From Thozetella sp. PMI_491 (Eukaryota > Ascomycota > Sordariomycetes > Chaetosphaeriales > Chaetosphaeriaceae): a stretch of DNA of 64,000 nt. Shown in pieces: positions 34,523 to 44,580 of this stretch. Each line of letters begins with the position of its first letter. Within the stretch, counting starts at the first letter, position 1. The position numbers were made by a program, and so were the translations under genes. The stretch lies in assembly GCA_021432635.1 (NCBI GenBank), contig MU270040.1, positions 380,323-444,322 of the forward strand, read 5' to 3'. A model generated the notes under the pieces. The model was not told the DNA's origin and made no database searches. It saw nothing but the letters and a program-made list of their open reading frames with translations.

Positions 34523-36263
34523 NNNNNNNNNNNNNNNNNNNNNNNNNNNNNNNNNNNNNNNNNNNNNNNNNNNNNNNNNNNNNNNNNNNNNNNNNNNNNN
34601 NNNNNNNNNNNNNNNNNNNNNNNNNNNNNNNNNNNNNNNNNNNNNNNNNNNNNNNNNNGGGTTGGCTTACCACTTCCATCAAAACGTCTGCGCCTTCTCG
34701 CCACATAGTTCCGTCCGCATTTCCATCCTGTAGTCCAAAGGCCGCGCCCCGGTTCAGAAACTCGTCGGTGCTGATGGTATTGGCAATGGCTAAGCCCGCA
34801 CCACGTGCAATTGTCCAATGCCTAGAGCATTCCTTAGTCCTTATTTTCACTTCAAACCAGTCAATGTGAAAAGTACTTACATCTCCATGGGCATCTTTGC
34901 TGTCCATAGGACATGGCTGGCGTGCAAGTCGGCGAACTCTTTCAGTGGTTCCCGGAAGAGATTGTTGAGGATGCTGCCTCCGGAGAACACAACGCAAAGA
35001 TTGTCTTTGCCGTACTTCTCAGAAACCGCCCTGATCCTTTTCTCAGCTTCTTGAAGAGGAAGCTTGAATGCGTTCCAATGCATTCTTTTCATCTTCTCTT
35101 TGCTGGTTTTAATGTTTGTGGCCCACCCTTGTCCATGGATGAAAACTGTTTCGTACTCGCTGCCGCCCGACGTACGCTTCTCTGACTCAAAATCCTTGAC
35201 CGCGCGGATCCATGAATTTTTGGTGAAGGTGCCCTCCTTCGTGAGGGTTTCCTTGATATGCAGACCGAAGATATGGCTAAAGAGCTCGCTTCCACCGGGT
35301 GCATCTAGTCGGGAGAATACGAGCAAACATGAGCAATAGTCGGTTGATAGACAGGCGCGGGCGTAGACTTACAAAATAGATCCTCAAGTTCGAAGAAGGC
35401 TGGGCTGCCGCCATTTTCGTTCCAGTTGATTTCAAAAGCACATCCATTCTGTAGTCATGTCAACATGGCGTCTTGGTCAAGTAGCATCATGTAGTGTGGA
35501 ATACCATGCAGTGGCCACCAAAGTCCAGCACCAGCACAATTTTGGTCCTTTTCAGCTTATCCGCTGCCTGAGTGATGAGGTAGTGTGCAAGAGCTTCTCC
35601 CTCTGATATAAAATGGATTTGCTTGCTGTCCAATTTGTTGAATGCCGGAACCGCACCCTCCGAGGAGGCGGCCTCGAAACTTCGCAGAAGGATGTCGGTG
35701 TACAGCTTCTCGAAGTTCTGGCCCCACTGAGGCGGGATGGTGAGCGCAACTTGGGACACGTAGCGGTTTTCAGTGCTGCAAAGCGCGGCCACTCGGTTTG
35801 CGAGATCGGTGAAGAAGATGTGCAAGCATTCCCGGAGGCGGCTGTTGAAGTCCGGCCTTGTCTGCTGTGCCTCGCGTAGGTTCATCAGCTGTGGATAGTC
35901 CTTCAACTTTCCACCCTCGTCTCCTAGGAGAACATAAGGGAAGTACTTCAGTGAAGTCCCGGTTGGACTTTGATAGGCCTTCGAGCCCACTTTGTTCTTC
36001 CAGTCGTCCGAGAAGGGGTCCGCGTAGGATGGGATCTGTCCGGGGCCATAGTTCGCTTGGGTAGCGATGTCGAACTCATCCTGGCTCAGTCTGATCTCCA
36101 GAAATTTGCCTTCTTGGATGGTTCCGATGGTGCCTTCTTCGGCATGAAGTCCTGCGCGGAGAAAGGTACTTCCCCAGTCGATGCACAGGATCGCGGCCCG
36201 GCGACTTGCCTTTGGCGCAGTGGTTGAGGTTTGACCTCGGCGGGATCGAGCTTGCCGTAGCAT
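34113..36263 (-). CDS. Hsp70/HSPA12-like ATPase, interrupted by assembly gap
   Basis: Exons on minus are 36263-35505, 35448-35373, 35304-34881 and 34821 to about 34671, then a gap, then a last exon ending at 34113. The first junctions (56, 68 and 59-bp introns) all keep frame. The N-terminus has the phosphate-1 motif of the actin/Hsp70 fold (CIDWGSTFLRAGL). A phosphate-2 motif (VLVLDFGGHC) and an adenosine motif (CVVFSGGSI) follow, as in the cytosolic HSPA12-like group of fungi rather than canonical DnaK/Hsp70. The C-terminal beta-rich part (YEIELEYVDKGDGGLKL) would be the substrate-side region. A donor GTAAGC at 34670 just before the gap suggests the missing bases are mostly intron. Client and role unknown. 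The final exon's start is unresolved. Confidence 0.8.
34491..34658. other. Assembly gap after a 32-G homopolymer
   Basis: A run of 32 G at 34491-34522 runs straight into 136 N at 34523-34658. This is typical of a sequencing or assembly break. The apparent polyproline in the minus-strand frame is a consequence and should not be taken as protein sequence. Confidence 0.95.
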
Positions 36264-37620
36264 TTTGGTGCACTCGGAACAGGCGGTTCACGGGAAGAGT
36301 GGGGTGGTAGAGGTGAAAATCATGAAGTTGAGAGAAAGTGAAGGGCTTCGTTAGTTAGAGGCTGAAGGAAGCCCGTGGATTTTCTTGCGGATAAATTTCG
36401 TTGGAGGTGGCGAGCCGGTGTTGACTTGCTCGAGCTCCAAGTGAGATGTTGTTGTGCAGTCAGTCCGAGATGGTGTGAACTACAGACTTAGCGGAATTAT
36501 CATCTATCTCACCGCCAAGTTAAAATGTACTACGGTATTTGTGGGGTCGGTTCTACCGGAATAACTCTTTTCACATCTCAAATGTTGAGAACCGGAGCTC
36601 AGAAGTACAAGCAGGGCCCATGGAAGACTTGGTGAAGCCCGAGCTCACCCGAGCCCGTTAGTTCACAGCTTTTAACATAATTAAGAAAGCTAGGATTTGG
36701 TAGTCACAATTAGATTCTGGCTCGATCATCGCGTGAAAAACGTGATATTTTCATATAAAAGGGGTTCAATACCAACGTAGATAACCACTGTATTATTATA
36801 TTGGTGTTGAAAAAGATGCTGCAACTATTCAGATCTACCTATATGTTGCTATCCATGAAATATACCAGCTCTTGCTTGATAACATGAGTGGACCAGCAGC
36901 TGTCAAAATAACAAAGAATTGAGAACAGCTCATAGGGAATCCCATTTGCTGCTGCAACTCGTTTGCATCAACTTTCGTCTTTTGCAGGCTAGGTATGTTG
37001 ATGTCCCCGGATGCACGGACCGTGGCGCAGACCACTCTCTCTTCAGATCTCGACAGGTCTCACGAACATGTCTCATCAGCTCCGTGGGATAATGCATCGA
37101 GAAAAAGAGCTGAAGGCAAGGAAGACGGAATTGGTAATGTTGAGTCAACTCTTTTGCCCTTGTCGCATTGCAGCTGGAACACGACTACAAAGGGAGTAAT
37201 CAGAGCACCTCATGTCTGAGACGGCAGGCTTGGTTAGCACGATACACCTGCAACACCGTGGAAAATTTCTGGGCGAGCTTTCCCGTGTATTTTCCGTCCG
37301 TAGTCCTGATCCGGCGCTCTGCCACCTTTGTGCTTGAAAATCTGACACGGGATGGCCACGACTGTGAGACAAGACCCACTGGAAGCCGTCAAGGCAGCAT
37401 CACGGGGCGATAACAACAATTATCGGCAGCATAGATTGCTTGTGAATTCATGACTAGATGGACTATCACGAGAGAATAGTATAATTATGGCATGCCCATC
37501 CTCAAATACTTCGCTCACAACATCCAGCCCGACATCCAACCAAGGCAGACTCCCAACTCACAAACTCCCAACCCAAGCCAACCGCCAACCTAGGCAAATC
37601 TCCAACAGTTTATCTTTGCC
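36264..37620. other. Divergent intergenic region, A+T-richer
   Basis: This lies between the start of the Hsp70-like gene (-) and the LysM gene (+). Short ORFs around 36835-37148 have no motif. A TATAATTA at 37480-37487 and a CA/CT-rich leader from about 37520 look like the LysM gene's promoter. Confidence 0.5.
37480..37487 (+). promoter_or_regulatory. TATA-like element upstream of the LysM gene
   Basis: TATAATTA lies about 134 bp before the ATG at 37621 and precedes a C/A-rich leader typical of fungal 5' UTRs. Position and sequence only. Confidence 0.35.
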
Positions 37621-38259
37621 ATGAAGCTGTACACATCATGCTCCTTTGCCCTTTTCTGTGGCCCTCAAATTGTCTATGGCGCCGCCAAGAACAGTCATGT
37701 CTCTATACCACTTAGCCTTGCCCAATCCCAATACCCCGCCTGCTGCCAGAGCTGGGCAATGCCATCGCCAAGCGACACATGCGAGTCCTTCGCATCGCGA
37801 GCCGGAATCGACGAAGAAGAGCTGATTACCTTAAATCCACCAATGCAAGGAACTTGCTCTCACGGACTCTGGCCAGGCTACAACTACTGCGTGCGAGACT
37901 ACGTCATTACCACCACTATTATGACTGTTGTTCTGGTCACACCGGTTGCTCCCCAAACAAGAGAACCCTCCATGGCCATCACTACCATGATTTCCCTCGA
38001 TCCCGCCAACCCAGCCGCTTGCGAGAACGACCCAGGTTGCCTTACCCGAGGCCAGTGCTCCGTGGGTGAAGACTGCGGTTACTTGGGCTGCGACGCGGCG
38101 CATTCCTCTTGGTGCCACCCAAGCCTCAAGTAAGTAAAACTAATTCTTTGAAACAAGCCAATGCTGATATGTTCTCGCAGAATGTGCGGCTGCAAACTCA
38201 CTGCAAGCCTTCCATCAATAGACTGGAGCCATTTGGCAGGGACTATGGGACCGAAATAA
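37621..38259 (+). CDS. Secreted LysM protein with Cys-rich tail
   Basis: Exons are 37621-38129 and 38181-38259, with a 51-bp intron (GTAAGT...CTCGCAG) and a closed frame; the product is about 195 aa. Residues 1-21 form a signal peptide (cleavage near IVYGAA). One LysM module follows (about 55-96): PSPSDTCESFASRAGIDEEE then LITLNPPMQGTCSHGLWPG and YNYCV. After a Thr/Val-rich spacer comes a cysteine-dense tail (ENDPGC, RGQCSVGEDCGYLGCDAA, SWCHPS, MCGCKL). LysM modules bind chitin or related N-acetylglucosamine glycans. Secreted fungal LysM proteins can shield hyphae or dampen host chitin sensing, but whether this one does is not shown. Only one LysM and a Cys-rich C-terminus make it a distinct subclass. 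Confidence 0.82.
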
Positions 38260-39053
38260 GGGGTGATTTCTTCTATATGCAATATACCAAGCAGTTGGGC
38301 TATTCAGTACTTTCTTAAGCACTTGGATAGCGCAATAAAAATACCGGGAGACATTTTGTGGTGCAAAGATCCAATAAGAACTGCTTGTGACAAATGTCTT
38401 TACCCCTAACCATTCTCTTTGAGACATTCTGCCGCTCCCAATCACTATCCCCTCTAGCCTCGTCAAAAAGAGAGACCGGCGCGTACTGAAAGAGCGTGAG
38501 TGGCAAGACTACAGTAGTGATCCGAGGTGATTAGCTAGCTACTGTGTTTGGATCTGCTAATTTCGCTTCATAAGGCGTCGTCTCTATATATTCTTGGCAA
38601 GGGTTCATATAGTGACTCGCAACACGCTGCGAGCGAAGTTGGCCTCTTCAAGTTCAGTGTGGGACCTTGTTACTGAGGTCGAATCGACCTGTGCAGCGAA
38701 ATATCCAATAGAAGCTGGCTCTCCATAAAGACAGCAGAGTGACTTTTTCGCGTTTTCCTAAGGTACCTTTTGAGGTAGCAATGGTTTGCCGTCTCTAATG
38801 TCCTATTTGGCATGCAACTCGAGGGAACTTCCTTGGTGTTGCAATGTACGCATTTCCTGATCCATGCGCACTGTAACTATAATTTTCAACGTTACTCTAA
38901 GCCATGATCCGGAGTCAAGAAGAATATGGCGCCCATGAAGAAGCCTCAGCAAGTGGGTACTTCGTAACTTGTACGCTCCTTCTTGGCTGGTGATCGACAT
39001 GCCTGCTTCATCCTCCACATGTAGACCTAGTCGATCTGATCAACGCAAGCCTA
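38260..39053. other. Convergent intergenic gap
   Basis: This lies between the 3' ends of the LysM gene (+) and the subtilase gene (-). The only structure seen is a perfect 15-bp palindrome (AGGTCGAATCGACCT) at 38676-38690. Confidence 0.55.
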
Positions 39054-42000
39054 TTACGCCACGACCTCAATCAATGGGGTCTCCCAGACATCCCAGTTAT
39101 CAGAGTGGTCCGGGACGCCGAAAGGCTTTAGGGCAGCGATACGCATGCTTGACAGGGAGAGTAGTCAGCGGAAACGACTCACCACAAAGTCACTTTATAC
39201 GATGACGTGGGTGCGAGGACAGCAATGACACTTACTTGTACTTGCCAGGCACGATTGCGCTTCCGTTAGCAAACCTTCCCAGCCACCAGAACTCGTATAC
39301 GGTATGGCGGGCTATGTCCATCGCGGGTAATGCCACCACGTTGTTCTCGTCATCGGTGGACGGGTCAAACACGGACTGCTGGCCGGCTAGCGCGAAGGAG
39401 GCTACGGAGCCGAGGTAGCCATTCTGCCCAACCACCAGAGGGTAGGTCCACTTTCGTTCCTTCCAGCCCTCCTCGAAGATCTGCGCGTAATGTTAGATGA
39501 TTCATTTTGCGATGCAAGGAACACTAACATCCCAACGAAGCTCCTTCGTCCCGTATACGACTGCGGCCTGCAGCTTAGGGAAATCTTGCGATGCAAGTGA
39601 AAGATTGAACGAGAAGCTGGGGGCTCGTAAGCTTTAGGTAGTAATACTGTGCGGCGGATGGATATACCTAGATTTTTGTGCGAGTGGAATCTTGCTCGTG
39701 GTCGACTTCATAGTCGGGAAGTTGTCCGACAGATACCACATTCGTTGCATCGCAGTCTTGACATTGCTACCAACACCTACGAGATTGCAATTTCATCGGT
39801 TAGAGAGAATTCAAGAGAAAAGAAAAAGATTGTAAGGTGTCTAGGCAGCACAACCGAACTTTGCTTACCGAAATAGGGCACTGAAAGCTGATCGCCGTTA
39901 CTACCAGTCACAAGGATCTTCCCCGAGTATACCGGCAAGCTAGCTTCATTCAAGCCATCCGGAATCTCGAAAATAAATCTGGAACTTAGTGTCAGCGAGG
40001 AACCTGAAGATGCGAGCCGAAAAATATTGCTAGTCACTAACTCGGCCTTCTTCGTCTCCCCTGGCTTCACTTCGATCTTCCCGCTCGGCAGCTTTACGTT
40101 CGGCACGATGGACAGAGGATCGCTGATCTCGGAATAAAACTTCATCCTCGGTGCGAGGTATGCGTCGCCAGAGTTGGGCCAGAACGCCTCGTAGCCACCA
40201 GCCGGCTGTACCTCGAAGTTGTACACTACGGATGCAGCTCCGTGATTAGTGATATCCACGCCTTGATACCGCTCGAAATGATGCGTATCGTTAAGCTCAA
40301 ACTTTACAAAGCTCAGCTCCGTGTCATAGTTCAGTACTTTTGTGGCATTGATCACTCCGTTGCCGATTTGCGTCGTGGGCGCCCAAACGCTGCTATCACG
40401 ACCCCAGGGCACCGACTGGCCCGAGGATAGAATACGGGCCGACAGCTGCTTGGCGAAAGAGGAACCGTGGACGTTGCGGCCGCCATACTTGCCAATGTAT
40501 AGAGCTGCCACACCGGCAACATATGGGCATGCCATCGACGTACCGCTCATAATGGCATACCCGTTATCAAGGTAGAGACTGAATATCTGTCCACCCGGTG
40601 CTGAAATATCTGGCTTCAGCGTCAATTCGTTTGTGGCACCGTAGCTGGTGTAGTAGCTGGGGATGCCGCCGAGGGAATTGTGGACGCCGACAAACTCGAG
40701 GGTGTCGGGGAACTTGGCTGTAATTGAAGCGCCAGCATCCATGGCGGCGATAAAGGCCTCGGCCTGATCGGTTCCAATGAAGCCATGGGGCATTGACCAC
40801 TCAGGAATATAGAAACCATCGTCAGGCAAAGGGGAGGTATAGGCGAGGACGTACTCAGCGCCGAATTGGGCCACGTTCGCCTCTTTGATGTAAGGGGAGC
40901 AGAAGTTATTTGTGATCAAAGCAAGCTTGTTGGCCAGAGAGGGCGTATCTGCCGGCAGCGGCTGGCAGGCGTTGCCAAGGTTGACGATGGGCCAGTCATT
41001 GATGAGGGAAGGGAAGGAGCCGAAAGGAGGGGTATAGGCCATCCTTACGGTGTCCGTGGTGTCGTTGTCGGTAATAGTGGCTTCGAAAGCTAGGGAGGCA
41101 AGAGTTGTAGGATCAACCGATGCTACGGCTAGTACATTCTTGCCCGATGAGCCCGAGCTGGCGAAGAACGGCCCGTACTGGCCCTGGTTGCCAGCGGCGA
41201 TGGTAACCACGACGCCTGCATCGACAATGCGATCGGCTACCACTGCCCAGGCATTATCAGTCCAACCAGAAGTACTTTGAATACTCGCGGTGATGACATC
41301 GGCCTTAGAATGGTCAGCAGTGTACAGTCTAAGGGACATGACGAAGCCCACGACATACCCCAGCATTGTAAGCGTCGAGGAATGCCTGGATAATAGTGTC
41401 ATCATCAGTGGTACCCTGATAATTTGTTAGCAATGTACCCTTTTGAATCTCTAAAACGGATGAGAAGTAAGCTGACCTGTGTTGTAAACACCTTGTAGGC
41501 TAAAATAGTTGCCTGGGGAGCCACTCCAGTGAACCTAAGAAAAGGTAAGCTACCGGCTATTCCATGATCACTAAATGACTGACTTACCATGTGCTATTCG
41601 CAGCTATGATGCCCGCTACGTGGGTCCCGTGACCGACATAGTCAAGCGGGTCGCTGTCCGGTTGTTTGGCCGAGTTTGGCCAGTCTTCAAGGCTCATGTT
41701 AGCAACACAGCAACTGGGAGAGAAGCGCCGCGGTATAAGAAAAACAAACCTGCATCACCGACATAGTCGTAGCCACCAGCAATAGTATATCCTGGTCCAA
41801 TCCCACCGCCAAGCTGCCACAGTTAGCACAACCACAAGCTGATGTGGTGTTATCGAGATACCTACATCCGGGTGTGGGTAATATACACCGGTGTCGACAA
41901 TGGCAACAGTCGCTCCCTTGCCGTAGATACCGGCCGCGTGAAGCTTGTCGACTCCTGTCATATCATGAATGCTATAGTTTGTAGCTGCAAGGATATCGTG

Positions 42001-42400
42001 ATATGAGGAGGAATCAAGGATGGGGTTCAGTTGAATTTTCTTGGCGGGCCAGACCCGGGAGGCGGCCGACAGGGCGTTGAGAGAGTCCGCATTTTCCACT
42101 GTGGTTTCGACACTGACGCCTGAGAAGATGTCGGTGCTATTAAACACTTTCACTACTTTGACACCAGGCCGTGCGCTGATCTCGGCAACTGCCTGGGTGT
42201 AATCCGCACCCTGAATGTAGGTGAGTATGTTGGACGAGGAGTTAGAAGGACTCACACTATACCTCTGCGAACTCGATGATGTACCGTTTTGCTGTGCCTT
42301 CAGCGCTACTGGGAGTTGCAGCCGGGTCCTCGTCCCTGGCGACTAGAGCTTGGCCGAAACCCACCAAGGCAAGGGCTGTGCTTAGAACCGAGACTCGCAT
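39054..42400 (-). CDS. Secreted subtilisin-like serine protease (S8 family, PA domain)
   Basis: I can assemble eleven exons on minus: 42400-42263, 42210-41866, 41813-41750, 41684-41588, 41534-41477, 41415-41359, 41303-39869, 39776-39668, 39616-39529, 39480-39236 and 39147-39054. Their sum is 2730 nt, a closed frame of about 909 aa. Residues 1-19 are a signal peptide, followed by an inhibitor-I9-like prodomain (KRYIIEF...). The catalytic triad is Asp152 (VAIVDTGVY), His204 (GHGTHVAG) and Ser509 (GTSMACPYVAG), with oxyanion Asn292 (AAGNQG). An inserted PA-like domain lies between about 340 and 460, and an Fn3-like C-terminal region ends in NMRIAALKPFG and DNWDVWETP. This is the large fungal S8A type (minor extracellular protease Vpr-like), secreted for protein degradation. 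An in-frame Met at 42442 would precede the signal peptide by 14 residues. Confidence 0.93.
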
Positions 42401-42442
42401 TTTCGCCGAGATACCGGAGATGCTGCTGCGCCTTGTGGCCAC

Positions 42443-44139
42443 TGAGCTGCTACGATGCCCTCCAGGCTCCCCAAACTGCCCCTTCTACATATACTTTTTT
42501 CGCCCTCCAACTCCAACGCCAATACCTACCCGCTTTCCGGCGACAATGGCATGGACGAGTCCACATGGTGCTCCTAGTTAGGCAAGTGGTGGAAGGCATT
42601 GAGTTCGCCTACATACCAGGCTGCCCTTTTGGATCAATGGACTCATCCACGCGGTTCTCTCGGAAGCCTGGATACAAGAGCACGAGATAACGGGAAGTGA
42701 CCATGGCGATATTAGCTGTCTTAGAAAGGACAAGACTGCACAGGCTTCACCTAGGGTTTTCGGCACTATGGTTATTTTTAGAGCTGACTTGACTACTTTC
42801 GAGCCCCTGCCCACTAAGAACCCCTGACTGGAGTCTACCCCGGCACCCAGAAGCCAATCATTACAGCGCCTGGGTAGCTCATGGACGCATTTGCATGTCA
42901 AGACAACCAGATAATCCAGAGCTGTCCTTGGGCCAGTCTGGGGTCAGCCGGCTTCCTCGTTTAACCCTCCTTCTCCTCAAGCGGTCAGCGAAGCCCGCAG
43001 CTGCAACATTGGCGGCAGCTAGGCTGGAAAAAGAAGCTCTGGAGAACATATTGCGCTGCTCGAAGCCTCAATCTAGCTGACGACCTGCTGTTCGAGCATT
43101 TTGGAAAAGATAAGGGCTGCCGAGGCTGCAAACTGCCGACGACCCTGAACGGTCCGACTGTTACGACGACAGCTAGGGGTGGTTTAATTCGCAATATGAC
43201 CCGGTGATTGAGCGTTACACGCGCTCGAGCCTCACCCAGCACGTTGGCTGACCTGGGTGAAAAGAGCCAATACATAATAAAGGACCGATTGTCACCACAA
43301 GAATGACCTCGCGTTGGCTTGTTCATGATTACAGGCCGTTGGTGAATGCCAATACGTGGCACGGGCCGTGTCCTCTCAGGCCCTCCCCTGGTCTTTACAG
43401 TGCAAAGCAAATAGGAGGTGCGTGGGGAAGCGAGCCGCCGAATTGATCTGCGTATAAGATACATTTCGGATATCGGCTCCGGAAAGTTCGTGTTAGGTAT
43501 AGCTGGATGGGGTGATCCATGGCGGCGTTCTGATAGTTTGAATGCCAAGACGCTCGCAGTGTACATACTGCCTACCTCCCTAAGAAGGCTAAGGTAGCCC
43601 GCTAGAAGGTCAAAAAAAGCTCGTCATGGCGCTAGGTTGCGATCGGCTTATTGCCGATATGCTCGTCATCCGGAAATGCATTCAGAGCTGCCCGCCAGGA
43701 CCTTAATTCATTTAGTCGCCGGTCGGTCCTCTGGCTAACTGTTCATCCCTGGGGTTAGTTATCCAATTATGCTTTCCACTATTTGGGCCCAAGCTGCCCA
43801 TTTGAACTCCTCGCAAGAAGCTTAAAAATATTTATCTTGAAAGAGTTCGTAAGAAGAAAGTTAGATTTAGAGAAGAGCATCTACCACAATTCTTATCATC
43901 TGGGAAGGTTCAATATCATTAGGGGTTTATTTAGTTATTTTTAGAACGACTTGCAATATTAATCATCTATGGTGATAGTGCTAGTTTCAATAGTCTCACG
44001 ACGCTTAACCTACTTACTGAGGAGAGAATAGTTACCTACATAAGATAGGAGAACTGTAAGAACAATTGTGGATATGGGTAGTATCCACCAAGATTTAGAA
44101 CACACTAAGACTACCTTCTGTGAAGTTGAATCATATTGT
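42443..44139. other. Intergenic region, decayed sequence
   Basis: This begins with the subtilase promoter (a GTATATG on the minus strand near 42487). From about 43600 the sequence becomes A+T-richer. Short ORFs have no motif. It holds the first copy of the dispersed repeat at 43599-43660. Confidence 0.5.
43599..43660 (+). repeat. Dispersed repeat, copy A
   Basis: About 62 bp, beginning CCGCTAGAAGGTCAAAA and ending TTATTGCCGATAT, align in the same orientation with 52161-52221. Differences include several C/T and G/A transitions and a small indel. This is probably a fragment of a dispersed mobile element, since no coding part is visible next to it. Confidence 0.7.
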
Positions 44140-44580
44140 GCTCAGTACGTACTGGTATGCCACATGCCCATAGTTGAAGATTTGATCCAGTATATATGTA
44201 GAGGCTCCTGACAAAGATAAAATTCTCCGGCAAGAAAATCATGGTGAGGATTGCAATTATAGTCATGTACGAACTGTCACGGAAAATTTGCTGGGCAAGA
44301 TCTATAGTCAAATTGGCAATCCTCGTGTTTGTCCGAGTTTTGGATTGAGTCGCAAATGAAATATCCAAGTCTTTAGTACAGATTGGAATTTGGGGCCCCG
44401 GTGTACGGGAAAGAACTTACAAGATTGATCCGATGTTGAGTTTTGTTTCTCTGGGTAGAAGCCCAATATTTCTAGCGCTCTGCCCTCGCCAATACCGGCT
44501 GAAGAAAGACAGCCACCACGACCAGATGGGCGTCGAGTATTCCATCTGGCAGTATATTAAATCTTTCTATAAGTCTTCCG
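44140..44580 (-). pseudogene. Remnant of a CorA-like Mg2+ transporter-type membrane protein
   Basis: On the minus strand, the frame at 44368-44111 contains TRIANLTIDLAQQIFRDSSY followed by MTIIAILTMIFLPENFIFV. This closely follows the pattern of the C-terminal CorA-like domain of many fungal proteins (IA..., DS-x-MK-TIA-LTM-FLPGTF). Just upstream, a GTAAGT donor at about 44420 follows a segment readable as NKTQHRINL, another part of that domain. Beyond these two pieces the frame breaks up, the expected second membrane helix with its tryptophan-rich lead is not recognisable, and the surroundings are A+T-rich. I interpret it as a decayed fragment, perhaps RIP-affected, but a divergent functional exon cannot be excluded. 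Confidence 0.5.

Noticed and set aside
34500-34660. Polyproline domain in the Hsp70-like protein
   Set aside because: It comes only from translating the G-run next to the assembly gap and probably lies in an intron.
39187-39197. Tiny exon inside the last subtilase intron
   Set aside because: An AAAG...GTGAGT pair suggests an 11-bp exon, but using it breaks the frame of the final exon, whereas skipping it gives NMRIAALKPFG in the correct frame.
39777-39868. Extension of the subtilase large exon to 39777
   Set aside because: The open frame runs past a GTAAGC donor at 39868, but splicing to 39776 keeps the subtilase C-terminal pattern and leads to a closed 11-exon model, so the extension is read-through into intron.
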